Shown here: positions 1-6,831 of the stretch, piece after piece | How the letters are laid out: each line of letters opens with the position of its first letter | Numbering within the stretch: the stretch's first letter is position 1 | Origin: Chloroflexota bacterium | GTDB lineage: Bacteria; Chloroflexota; Ktedonobacteria; Ktedonobacterales; JACDGC01 | Length of the DNA stretch: 16,130 bases | Assembly (NCBI GenBank): GCA_021812265.1 | Contig: JAKAOI010000006.1 | Span: 1-16,130, forward strand | Direction of reading: 5' to 3' | Program-made: the position numbers and the translations under genes | Notes under the pieces: generated by a model | Database searches by the model: none | What the model saw: only the letters and a program-made list of their open reading frames with translations | Told to the model about the DNA's origin: nothing

Positions 1-534
1 CAGCTCAGTAAACGTGCTTTGCCCAAACCCTATCAGCCATTGAATGGGGAAGCGTAAGGTAACAAACCCTACCGCCAGGCCGGCAATAAATAGCCCAACC
101 CCGATAAGCATAAACGGAAAAGCATAGCGTTTCTCTTTTTTTGTGAGCGCCGGATAGAAAAAGGCCCACACCTGATAGAGCCATACCGGCGCGGCAAGCG
201 CCAAGCCTACAGCAACCGAAAGCTTCAGCACTACTGAAAAGCCTTCTCCTACACCTGTCACTACCAATTTAGGATGTCCCGCAGCCAGTGAAAATTCATT
301 TGCAGTAACTGGCAGCGGCAGCAGCAGGAATTTGAGAATGGGATTATAAAATATAAAAGCAACAACGCTTAAGATGACAACGGCGATAGCGCAGATAAAA
401 ATTCTTTTGCGCAATTCGTCCAGATGCTCAACAAGCGTCATTTGGCCGCCAATTTCCTCAGCCGAACCGGATATATATTCATCTTCAGGATGCTGAGCTG
501 TGTTTGAGTCAAAATCTGTTTGTGTTGAAGCCAT
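1..534 (-). CDS. tatC: Sec-independent translocase protein TatC (3' end cut by window edge)
   Basis: TatC is the multi-spanning membrane receptor of the twin-arginine translocase, which binds the RR signal peptide of folded export substrates. The reading frame is open from the ATG at 534 to base 1, giving 178 residues. TatC proteins are usually around 250 residues, so roughly the last third is missing. The first 30 residues are polar and acidic, longer than in E. coli TatC. The family signature HLDELRKR lies at residues 37-44, just before a first membrane helix at about 45-63. The segment FFYPALTKKEKR at 125-136 matches the conserved loop whose glutamate (E134 here) corresponds to E. coli Glu103, and more helices follow at about 100-120 and 138-160. 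The start has an AGGA ribosome site 9 bases upstream. tatA lies 224 bp upstream on the same strand. Family assignment is firm. Confidence 0.95.
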   Translation of the reverse strand, partial: MASTQTDFDSNTAQHPEDEYISGSAEEIGGQMTLVEHLDELRKRIFICAIAVVILSVVAFIFYNPILKFLLLPLPVTANEFSLAAGHPKLVVTGVGEGFSVVLKLSVAVGLALAAPVWLYQVWAFFYPALTKKEKRYAFPFMLIGVGLFIAGLAVGFVTLRFPIQWLIGFGQSTFTEL

Positions 535-681
535 AACGGCATATCCTGTAATAAAATATTGCGGAAACTACCGGCCCCAATTTTGCCGGAATAGCGTTCA
601 TATCCGCACATATAGGGGATATCGGATTTGTTATATGTTTTAAATAAATGTTACGTATATCACCAAATTGCGCCGAGCAAA

Positions 682-711
682 AACATAACCCATACGTTTA
701 CAAACTGACAA
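682..711 (-). promoter_or_regulatory. Candidate sigma-70-type promoter upstream of tatC
   Basis: On the minus strand TTGTCA (706-711, 5 of 6 to consensus) and TATGTT (682-687, 4 of 6) are separated by 18 bases. The site lies in the 224-bp gap between tatA and tatC and could give tatC its own transcript. This is a consensus match read by eye only, and the surrounding DNA is AT-rich, so chance matches are likely. Confidence 0.3.
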
Positions 712-758
712 TAACCGGAACACGTGCGGCGCCCCAATATATTCTCAGTTAAACATAT

Positions 759-1037
759 TTAAGTATGCTGTTCAAATGTTTCGGCAGAAGCTGCGGCTTC
801 TTTATGTTCTTCAGTTGGTTCTGTAACGGAAACGGCAGAAGCTGCGGCTGTTTCCGAAGGTTGGACCGGCTGCGGCATAAGAGCCTGCGTTATGGGGCTT
901 TGAATTTCATTTAATGATTTGCGAAACGCCTGATATGTTTTGCCCAGCGAACTCGCCAACTCTGGCAGACGCTTTGGCCCAAATACAAGCAGAGCAATTA
1001 CCATAATGATTGCCCAATCTAAAGGACGGAACGGCAT
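759..1037 (-). CDS. tatA: Sec-independent translocase protein TatA
   Basis: TatA is the small pore-forming or membrane-thinning subunit that polymerises with TatC to move folded proteins across the membrane. The 92-residue product has the usual plan: a short N-terminus, one membrane helix at about residues 7-19, the hinge FGPKRLPEL at 19-27, an amphipathic helix (SSLGKTYQAFRKSL, 29-42), then a disordered tail rich in Ala, Glu, Thr and Pro. The start at 1037 is preferred over an in-frame ATG 21 bases upstream because AGGTGG lies 10 bases before it and the upstream ATG has no ribosome site. No separate TatB is seen, which is common outside proteobacteria, where one TatA-type protein can serve both roles. 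It lies upstream of tatC on the same strand. Confidence 0.93.
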   Translation of the reverse strand: MPFRPLDWAIIMVIALLVFGPKRLPELASSLGKTYQAFRKSLNEIQSPITQALMPQPVQPSETAAASAVSVTEPTEEHKEAAASAETFEQHT

Positions 1038-1102
1038 CTTTGGAGGTCCACCTTTCATATGTAAAGCATAAAAACTAAAACAAGCTTTACGATCTGTCTT
1101 AT

Positions 1103-1108
1103 ATTATA
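1103..1108 (-). promoter_or_regulatory. Candidate -10 element for tatA
   Basis: A perfect TATAAT reads on the minus strand 65 bases before the tatA start, inside the 114-bp gap after the orphan gene. No good -35 hexamer is seen at 16-18 bases. It may be a weak or activator-dependent promoter, or simply AT-rich sequence. Confidence 0.22.
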
Positions 1109-1151
1109 AATTATTTCGGGCCAGAATAACATCTTTTCCGCAAATAGCATA

Positions 1152-1565
1152 TCAATCGTCCGAAGCTTCGGCAACAGGTTTATCATAGTATGCTTTCAGC
1201 TCATTGCGTATTAGCTCAAAGTTTTTCCATTGCTTCGGTGTATAAATATGATATTCGCCGTCACATGTGTCTGCCAGCAGATTCTCAACACATTTCCGGT
1301 GAGGAAGCAGCCGAATCCGTATGCGATCTTCATCAACATCTATCCAAATATGTCTGCGTGTATACCCCGTGCCCCATTTCATAATAACGCCCGAGCTATA
1401 CTCCTCAAACCAGCCGCGCCCTTTCAAAAGCTGCGTATTAAATTCCTGCAAAATATTCGGTATTCTGCTTTCGCGCAACACTTTCTTGGCGTTTTCAAAC
1501 CGTTCGGCGCGCGCCGACTCTGAAATTTCCTCAAATGGATCGGTGTCGGAAATATCTTGCTGCAT
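1152..1565 (-). CDS. Orphan soluble protein of 137 residues, function unknown
   Basis: I do not recognise this protein. It has no membrane segment and no signal peptide. Residues 1-25 are acidic and probably flexible. Residues 25-48 look helical. A compact basic/aromatic region follows at about 50-110 with alternating hydrophobic residues typical of beta strands (HIWIDVDEDRIRIRLLPH) and two cysteines (in RKC and DTC) about 10 residues apart. A helical stretch (PKQWKNFELIRNELKAYY) comes near the end. An AAGGT ribosome site lies 12 bases before the ATG, a little far. It is upstream of tatA on the same strand with a 114-bp gap, so co-transcription is possible but not shown. Codon use resembles the neighbours, and the overlapping plus-strand frames look like shadows. 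Confidence 0.7.
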   Translation of the reverse strand: MQQDISDTDPFEEISESARAERFENAKKVLRESRIPNILQEFNTQLLKGRGWFEEYSSGVIMKWGTGYTRRHIWIDVDEDRIRIRLLPHRKCVENLLADTCDGEYHIYTPKQWKNFELIRNELKAYYDKPVAEASDD

Positions 1566-1734
1566 AATCTGTTCATTACCTTTGCATACTGTTCTTAATC
1601 ATCATTATACAAATTTTTACGCAATTTCGCCCGAAAAAAAATTGTTACCACCGAAACCATATCGCCATAAAAAGATTAGGGCTTTCTCTTGAAAGAGAAG
1701 CGCATGGTTCTCGTATCTGCAACAAAGGGAGGTC

Positions 1735-1782
1735 TGGAACCCCGTACAAGGGCGGCGACCCTTGTACATCCCCGATGTTCCA
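1735..1782. repeat. Nested palindrome (possible intergenic repeat unit)
   Basis: Perfect 9-bp arms GTACAAGGG (1744-1752) and CCCTTGTAC (1759-1767) enclose a 6-base loop. They are flanked by outer arms TGGAAC (1735-1740) and GTTCCA (1777-1782). No T-run follows on either strand, so it is not a standard terminator. Nested GC-rich palindromes of this sort are typical of short dispersed intergenic repeats, but only one copy is present in this window. Confidence 0.55.
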
Positions 1783-1975
1783 TGCTGCAGCAAAAGTCCT
1801 GAAGATACAGAGCTACAACAGCACAAATCTTCCCGCCAAATTTAAGCGCTTCAATAAACTATAGCATATTTCCTTGAATCTGCATAGTTCCTTACCAATG
1901 TATCTTGACTTTATACATAAGAATTCAGTACGTTATTAATATAGTCAATCATGACCATATTAGCCGAATATTCTG

Positions 1976-1993
1976 CGCGCTGTTCTCAGCGCG
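1976..1993. promoter_or_regulatory. Short hairpin before the membrane-protein gene
   Basis: Arms CGCGCTG and CAGCGCG with loop TTCT lie about 30 bases before the ATG at 2025. If transcribed, this would form a stable 5' leader stem just upstream of the ribosome site. It could instead be an operator. Confidence 0.35.
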
Positions 1994-2024
1994 AACATAG
2001 CATATGATTTGGAGATTTACCAAT

Positions 2025-2414
2025 ATGAACATAAACCACACTTCTGATCGTTTCAGCTTCTTAAGAGGCGCATTCGTCGTTAACATCGGGCTGCTTGCCG
2101 TACTATATTTCTTTGGAATGTACATAAATATCTATGGTTTTGGAACAATGAACAGCTTTCCAATACTGACACATATGATTATAGCAACCGCATTGGCGTT
2201 GGTAAGCGTTGCCACCATCGCAGCCAGTTTTATCGAAAAAAGAGTCAAACATATTTATGCCGCGGTGGCCAGCATCGTATGTGTTGGTGTTGCGTTTACC
2301 GGCGGTATGTTTTTTATTATAAGCGGACAGCAAAATGTATTTTCGCTGATTATGGCGATGGGATTTCTTGGCGCGCTGCTTGCCAACATGTGGGGAGCCG
2401 CTTTACCAAAATAG
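2025..2414 (+). CDS. Small four-helix membrane protein, function unknown
   Basis: The product is 129 residues and almost entirely membrane helices, at about 17-37, 47-69, 76-99 and 105-125, with a short polar N-terminus and a basic cytosolic loop EKRVK at 71-75. His50 at the start of helix 2 and the motif FFIISGQQN followed by SLIMAMGF (97-114) are the most distinctive elements. They remind me of small uncharacterised membrane proteins, but I cannot name a family. The start at 2025 is chosen because TGGAG lies 10 bases upstream; an in-frame ATG at 2004 has no ribosome site. It is a single-gene plus-strand unit ending at a strong hairpin. The His in a helix hints at possible haem or metal binding, which is speculation. 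Confidence 0.8.
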   Translation: MNINHTSDRFSFLRGAFVVNIGLLAVLYFFGMYINIYGFGTMNSFPILTHMIIATALALVSVATIAASFIEKRVKHIYAAVASIVCVGVAFTGGMFFIISGQQNVFSLIMAMGFLGALLANMWGAALPK

Positions 2415-2445
2415 CAAAAGCAGCGCAATAGAGAAGCATATGAAA

Positions 2446-2472
2446 CGGAAGAGATGTTAAACATCTCTTCCG
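2446..2472. terminator. Strong bidirectional rho-independent terminator
   Basis: Perfect 12-bp arms CGGAAGAGATGT and ACATCTCTTCCG enclose a 3-base loop (TAA). ATTTTAT follows closely on the plus strand and TTTC on the minus strand. It sits between the convergent membrane-protein gene (ends 2414) and korB (ends 2511), so it probably stops both transcripts. Confidence 0.85.
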
Positions 2473-2510
2473 CAATTTTATCCATCAAGAAGCAATCGAA
2501 AGCAGGGCAA

Positions 2511-3548
2511 TTAAAACTCAGCCATCAATTTAGCAAGCGCTTCGCGGCTGGGCCGGACCTGCTCTTCCTTCATCATCGACAATGGGGTTTCCGAAAGATT
2601 GCTCAGTTCACTCACTGTCGGCCGATCCTCATTAATATAAATCAGACCGGTAATAAATTCCTGTTTTAAATGCGCCTCTTCCAATACTTTCAGCGCCGCA
2701 AATTTATCACGCGGATCATATTTAGAATCGAGTTTGTGAAGTCGCAGCACCGAACCGTCAAACATTTCAACATCCGCAACTTCGCCTTCATTATAGTTTA
2801 CTGTCAATTCTTCCCGCGCCGGCACAAAAGAAACATCTGTTACAACATCCTCATGCGCCTTGCCATAGGAATAGCTTTTGGTAGATTCTTCGTGATCATT
2901 AAACGTAACACATGGGCTGATGATATCAATAACCGCCGTGCCACGATGGCTGAACGCCGCTTTTAGCAGTGTTTCCACTTGGCGGGGATCGCCGGCAAAT
3001 GAACGCGCGACAAATCCGCAATCCATAACCAGCGCCTCTAAACACACATCCAGCGGAGGAAGTTCATTGCGGCCGGCGTGCTTCAGTTCTTGGCCTTCAT
3101 CTGCAGTGGCAGAAAACTGGCCTTTCGTTAAACCATACACACCATTATTTTCAATGATATACACCATTGGGGTATTGCGACGCACCATGTGCTTAAACTG
3201 GCCCATACCAATACTGGCGGTGTCACCATCGCCGCTGACACCGACTGCAACCAAATTATGGTTTGCCAAAATGGCGCCGGTTGCCATAGAAGGCATTCTG
3301 CCGTGCAAGCCATTTATGCCATGCGACTGGCCAAGAAAATACGCCGGGCTTTTGCTGGAACAGCCAATGCCGCTTAATTTAATCACTCGTTTAGGATTGA
3401 TCGACAAATCATAGGCAACGGTTATAATACGCGAAGAAATGGAATCATGGCCGCAGCCTTTGCACAGCGTTGAAGCGCCGCCCTTATAATCATTTCGGCT
3501 CAGGCCAATAAAATTTACTTCCTGAGAAGGAGGTTCTTGCAAAGACAT
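2511..3548 (-). CDS. korB: 2-oxoacid:ferredoxin oxidoreductase, beta subunit
   Basis: This subunit carries thiamine diphosphate and an iron-sulfur cluster. With KorA it oxidatively decarboxylates a 2-oxoacid (2-oxoglutarate in the best-studied homologues) to the acyl-CoA while reducing ferredoxin. The protein has 345 residues. Cluster ligands are likely Cys29 and Cys32 (CKGCGH), Cys63 (GIGCSS) and Cys213 (SPCVTFND). The thiamine diphosphate site is GDGD at 106-109 with the paired Asn at 134-135, followed by GVYGLTKGQ (136-144), a signature of this family. The start at 3548 has AAGGAG 11 bases upstream; the longer frame would run back into korA. The korA stop is only 2 bases upstream, so the two are translationally coupled. 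The exact substrate cannot be read from sequence; 2-oxoglutarate is the default and pyruvate is possible. Confidence 0.93.
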   Translation of the reverse strand: MSLQEPPSQEVNFIGLSRNDYKGGASTLCKGCGHDSISSRIITVAYDLSINPKRVIKLSGIGCSSKSPAYFLGQSHGINGLHGRMPSMATGAILANHNLVAVGVSGDGDTASIGMGQFKHMVRRNTPMVYIIENNGVYGLTKGQFSATADEGQELKHAGRNELPPLDVCLEALVMDCGFVARSFAGDPRQVETLLKAAFSHRGTAVIDIISPCVTFNDHEESTKSYSYGKAHEDVVTDVSFVPAREELTVNYNEGEVADVEMFDGSVLRLHKLDSKYDPRDKFAALKVLEEAHLKQEFITGLIYINEDRPTVSELSNLSETPLSMMKEEQVRPSREALAKLMAEF

Positions 3549-3550
3549 AG

Positions 3551-5380
3551 TTATTGTTGCTCCTTTTCCAGAATTGACGCGGCAATCCACTCACTTGAAA
3601 GCGACCAACCGTCGCATTTAGATATTGAAACAATCCGTGACGCGCAATCCGGGGCCTCAGTCATAAGGACCTTTGCCATTTGGCCGTCAAAATTGCTTTC
3701 CACAACATACAAGCGTTTATATGCGCGCATAAAATCTAAAGCTTCCTGAGTAACCGGAAGCGCCTTTAATCTGGCATAACTGGTTTTCAAGCCGATAGCG
3801 TTCAGGCGATACCGCGCCTCGGCAATAGCGGCGTCGGTAGAGCCATACGCAATAATTCCGACTTCAGCGCCGTCAACGGAATCTATCACGGGGGAAGGAA
3901 CAATGGTGCGGGCAAATTCATGTTTCCGGGCCAATCTTCTCAAGTTTTCTTCCCATTCATCCGGTTTTTCCGTATACACTGCTTTGCTGTTGTGTCCGCT
4001 GCCGCGAGTAAAGTAAGCGGCATAGGGGCTATCGGTTCCGGGCAGCGTTCGCGGGCCAACGCCATCTTTATCGGCGCTGTCATCATAGCGGTTAAACGTT
4101 TTCAGTTCATTTAACTGTTCGGCGGTTAACACTTTGCCGCGGTCCATCGGCTTATCGGGATATTGGAACTGCTGGCTCATCCATGTATTCATGCCAAGAT
4201 CCAAATCACTCAGCACAAACACAGGTGTTTGCAGGCGTTCTGCAAGATCGAACGATTTCCAGCCAAATTCAAAGCATTCTTCCATATTTGCCGGCAGCAA
4301 AATAATATGGCGGGTATCGCCATGCCCCAAGTAATAAACGGTTAAAATATCTCCTTGAGAAACACGGGTGGGCATACCGGTAGATGGTCCCATGCGTGTT
4401 ACATCCCACACCACCAGCGGAATATCAGTGAAATACGCATAACCGGCGTACTCTGTCATTAACGCAATGCCGGGGCCAGAGGTAGCGGTTAAGGCGCGCG
4501 CGCCAGCCCATCCGGCGCCAACCAGCATGCCGATGGCGGCGATTTCATCTTCAGCCTGAACCACTGCAAACGTCGCTTTTTTCGTTTCGGGTTCCATGCG
4601 CAATGCTTTAGCGTAATGCGTCAATTCTTCGACTAAACTGGTAGAAGGTGTGATAGGATACCATGCAACAAATGTAACACCGCCAAAAATGGCGCCCAAC
4701 GCGCTGGCGGTATTGCCATCAATTTGAATCATATCCTGAGTCATATTCATACGCTCAACGCGGAAAGAATCGTTTTTCACAATATTTGCGCGCACATACT
4801 CTGCCGCCGCTGTAACAACAGCCATGTTAGAGTCTACCGGTTTCCGTTTTCCGTTAAAGTGATGCAGCAGCGCGTTTTCAATTTCCGCAAACTCTATTCC
4901 CAGCAATTCTGCCAACGCGCCGACATACACCATATTTGCGGCGTAGGTAAGCAGTTTGGCGGTTAAGCCTGAAGATTTGGCAAGCTGCAAAACAGGCAGA
5001 GAATAATACGTTACATCGCTGCGCGTTTCAGTTATTTTCCATTCAGTGGGATATATAACCATACCGCCGGCAGGAACTTTAGCAATATCATCAGCAGCAG
5101 TAGCGCGGTTCATTGCCACCAAAATTTCGGATGTTTCCCTGCGGGCAATAAATCCTTCACTGCTCAACCGAATAATATACCAAGTTGGCAGTCCGGAAAT
5201 ATTTGATGGAAACAAATTTTTACCGCTGGTAGGAATACCCATTTTAAATAATGCTCGGGTAATAACAGCGTTGGCAGTTTGGCTGCCGGAACCGTTTACC
5301 GTTGCCGCAATAATAGAAAAATTATTGACACCTACTTTTGTGCGCAGAGAATCATCTCGTTTCTCAAGCACTGCGCTCAT
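3551..5380 (-). CDS. korA: 2-oxoacid:ferredoxin oxidoreductase, fused gamma-alpha subunit
   Basis: The 609-residue product joins two domains that are separate genes in many anaerobes. Residues about 20-205 are the gamma (POR/KOR catalytic) domain, beginning FSIIAATVNGSGSQTANAVI. Residues about 217-609 are the alpha, pyrimidine-binding domain with the substrate-site motif YPITPST at 241-247, then QAEDEIAAIGMLVGAGWAG and TSGPG. The C-terminal part carries the segment ALPVTQEALDF and VVESNFDGQMAK, typical of KorA. The fused arrangement matches the oxygen-tolerant KorAB type described from actinobacteria such as Mycobacterium. The start at 5380 is preferred over an ATG 36 bases upstream because AAGGCGG lies 9 bases before it. 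The gene heads the korAB pair and is divergent from a LysR-type regulator, the classical layout for LysR control. Confidence 0.93.
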   Translation of the reverse strand: MSAVLEKRDDSLRTKVGVNNFSIIAATVNGSGSQTANAVITRALFKMGIPTSGKNLFPSNISGLPTWYIIRLSSEGFIARRETSEILVAMNRATAADDIAKVPAGGMVIYPTEWKITETRSDVTYYSLPVLQLAKSSGLTAKLLTYAANMVYVGALAELLGIEFAEIENALLHHFNGKRKPVDSNMAVVTAAAEYVRANIVKNDSFRVERMNMTQDMIQIDGNTASALGAIFGGVTFVAWYPITPSTSLVEELTHYAKALRMEPETKKATFAVVQAEDEIAAIGMLVGAGWAGARALTATSGPGIALMTEYAGYAYFTDIPLVVWDVTRMGPSTGMPTRVSQGDILTVYYLGHGDTRHIILLPANMEECFEFGWKSFDLAERLQTPVFVLSDLDLGMNTWMSQQFQYPDKPMDRGKVLTAEQLNELKTFNRYDDSADKDGVGPRTLPGTDSPYAAYFTRGSGHNSKAVYTEKPDEWEENLRRLARKHEFARTIVPSPVIDSVDGAEVGIIAYGSTDAAIAEARYRLNAIGLKTSYARLKALPVTQEALDFMRAYKRLYVVESNFDGQMAKVLMTEAPDCASRIVSISKCDGWSLSSEWIAASILEKEQQ

Positions 5381-5691
5381 AGTTGAAGGCCGCCTTTCAT
5401 ATAAATTTACGTTCAATTTTAGTACGGCTACGCGCTAGGCCAGGCAAAATCAGGCGGCAGGCCATATACCTCAGCTCATCACTGCGGAAGCGCGTTGGTA
5501 GTCGCTTATGTCTTTAATAATACCACTCTTCAGAAGAGCATGACACGACAAATCTATGCAGAAAAATCCGCAAATTTACCGGAAAATATTGTATGAGACC
5601 TATTAAGATGCCAGATCACGGTAATTAAACGTATTTTATCCTGTTTTTTATATGATCTGCGCCGATAACTCTTTGTTGAAAGAGGAATTTT
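5381..5691. other. Divergent korA / lysR control region
   Basis: These 311 bases have no gene. They contain a candidate korA promoter (5517-5546), a 13-bp palindrome (5526-5538), and separated arms TTACCG (5576-5581) and CGGTAA (5619-5624). The stretch 5599-5625 has ATTA and TAAT flanking 16 bases. TATGAT at 5651-5656 could be the regulator's -10, though no good -35 is seen. LysR-type proteins usually bind in such divergent gaps at T-N11-A sites with dyad symmetry; I cannot fix the actual site. Confidence 0.6.
5517..5546 (-). promoter_or_regulatory. Candidate korA promoter with palindromic spacer
   Basis: On the minus strand GTGTCA (5541-5546, 4 of 6) and TATTAT (5517-5522, 5 of 6) are 18 bases apart. 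The spacer contains CTCTTC-T-GAAGAG (5526-5538), a 6+1+6 palindrome. Transcription from here would give korA a leader of about 130 nt. A palindrome in the spacer is a position where a repressor or a MerR-like activator would act. Confidence 0.4.
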
Positions 5692-6687
5692 ATGCGTGAT
5701 GAGCAATCGGCGGATGAATCTTCCGCCAATATTCGCAACAGGCACCCCCGTATTGAGTGGTTTGAAGCGCTTTTAGCGTACCGCCGCTGGCACACTATTG
5801 CCGAAGCCAGCAGAAGGTTGGGTGTAAGCCAAGATCTTTTAAGCGAACGGATTCGGCTGCTGGAAGAATGGTTCAGCCATAATCTTTTTGAAAGATCGCT
5901 GCCACACCAACGATTAACGCCAAAATTAAACGCCTACGGAGATCGTTACCTCTCGTACATGCAACAAATCGTTGCGTCATTTGAAGATTTACAATCTGTG
6001 CTTGATTCTCCGCAAAATCGCGGCCAATTTATTGTCGCCCTTCCCGAAAGCCTTGCCACCGGGCTGCTGGCCGACGTGCGCAACGCCATATACAACCAAG
6101 GCTCGCTGCCTGCCGGCGGCTGGCGATTCATCACTGCGCGCAGCGCCGTTGTGCGCGCCGAAATCATTCAGAAAAAAGCCACAATCGGCTTATTGGTTGA
6201 ACGCGAACCCTACATCGACCGAGATTTAACTGTAGAGCCGATTGCCCGCAGCCCCATGTGCCTGTTCTGCGCGGCGCGTCATCCGTTTGCGCACCGTTCG
6301 CATCGCGTTTCATTTGATGAATTAAGCAATGAGGTGATAGTTGTAGACAAAGAAATGTCTACGTACCGGGCAATATTTGAAAGTTTGCTGCGCCGCGCCA
6401 GAGTTCCTGTTATGCAAAAAGACGCCTTTTCAAATATCGAAGCTGTAAAATCTGCCGTAAAAGCCGGGCCGGGTGTAGCAATGCTGCCTTATTTTGCCAT
6501 TGCCGATGAAGTGAAGGAAGGTAAATTAGCGCTCGTGAAGATGAACAATGATGAGCCGGTTTATGTACAAATTTTAATTGCTTATCATCCGGAAAACAAG
6601 CTGGAATCATCCATTATGCGCGATTTAATGAATGAATTTCGCAATCAAGGCAAAAATTTGCCAAAACCGGAAAAAGACTTCAATTAA
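5692..6687 (+). CDS. LysR-family transcriptional regulator
   Basis: The protein has 331 residues, near the usual LysR length of about 300, with a 19-residue polar N-terminal extension. The winged helix-turn-helix spans about residues 20-78: IEWFEALLAYRRWHTIAEASRR, then LGVSQDLLSERIRLLEEWFSHNLFER, matching the standard LysR pattern except that the recognition helix reads SQDLLSERI instead of the common SQPAVSRQI. The effector-binding domain runs from about 110 to 315, with the typical VKAGPGVAMLPYFAI segment. GAGG lies 6 bases before the ATG. It is divergent from korAB and convergent with secA. The likely targets are itself and korAB; the effector could be a 2-oxoacid or related carboxylate, by inference only. 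Confidence 0.9.
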   Translation: MRDEQSADESSANIRNRHPRIEWFEALLAYRRWHTIAEASRRLGVSQDLLSERIRLLEEWFSHNLFERSLPHQRLTPKLNAYGDRYLSYMQQIVASFEDLQSVLDSPQNRGQFIVALPESLATGLLADVRNAIYNQGSLPAGGWRFITARSAVVRAEIIQKKATIGLLVEREPYIDRDLTVEPIARSPMCLFCAARHPFAHRSHRVSFDELSNEVIVVDKEMSTYRAIFESLLRRARVPVMQKDAFSNIEAVKSAVKAGPGVAMLPYFAIADEVKEGKLALVKMNNDEPVYVQILIAYHPENKLESSIMRDLMNEFRNQGKNLPKPEKDFN

Positions 6688-6831
6688 CGCTTTCACAACG
6701 CGCTGCGCAACATGAGCTGCTTCTTACGCAGCTCAACACAAAAATCACAGGCCAAAGCAGCTGCTATAAGCGCTTCCATAAAAGCAATATATTCCTGCGC
6801 GAAGCCGGTTCCGGCGCTTGCAAAGAGTTAT
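6688..6831. other. Convergent gap between lysR and secA with hairpins
   Basis: Two hairpins are visible: GAGCTGC/GCAGCTC with a 7-base loop (6714-6734), and GCCGG/CCGGC with a 2-base loop (6804-6815) just past the secA stop. Neither has a clear T-run, so they are weak terminator candidates. The gap also holds the first copy of the repeat described at 6744-6784. Confidence 0.5.
6744..6784. repeat. Copy 1 of a candidate dispersed intergenic repeat
   Basis: Block ATCACAGGCCAAAGC (6744-6758) and block GCTTCCATAAAAG (6772-6784) are both found exactly, in the same order and orientation, at 16034-16048 and 16098-16110. The blocks are 13 bases apart here and 49 bases apart there. A 28-codon minus-strand frame (6776 to about 6690) covers this copy, but no good ribosome site supports it. 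Confidence 0.5.

Larger units (their letters stand above)
1566..2024. other. 459-bp divergent intergenic region
   Basis: No gene is supported here. A 69-codon minus-strand frame at 1617-1826 is Cys-rich with no ribosome site, and its sequence is explained by the palindromes. The region lies between two divergent genes, so it must hold both promoters, but no clear -35/-10 pair stands out. Visible structures are a 7-bp hairpin (TTCTCTT/AAGAGAA) near 1685-1700, the nested palindrome at 1735-1782, separated arms TTGACT (1905-1910) and AGTCAA (1943-1948), and CGCGCTG/CAGCGCG with a 4-base loop just before the membrane-protein gene. Confidence 0.6.

Noticed and set aside
1617..1826. 69-codon minus-strand frame
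   Set aside because: Cys-rich composition, no ribosome site, and it overlies a nested palindrome that explains its sequence.
2670..3414. Long plus-strand frames across korB
   Set aside because: Shadows of korB, whose cluster cysteines and thiamine diphosphate motif are unmistakable on the minus strand.
6714..6734. GAGCTGC/GCAGCTC hairpin as the lysR/secA terminator
   Set aside because: Only 7 bp with a 7-base loop and no T-run on either strand; kept as a weak structure within the gap entry.
6690..6778. 28-codon minus-strand frame after secA (MEALIAAALACD...)
   Set aside because: Too short, with the nearest AGGA 13-15 bases away. The shared frame with the copy at 16 kb is noted as a finding but is not enough to call a gene.
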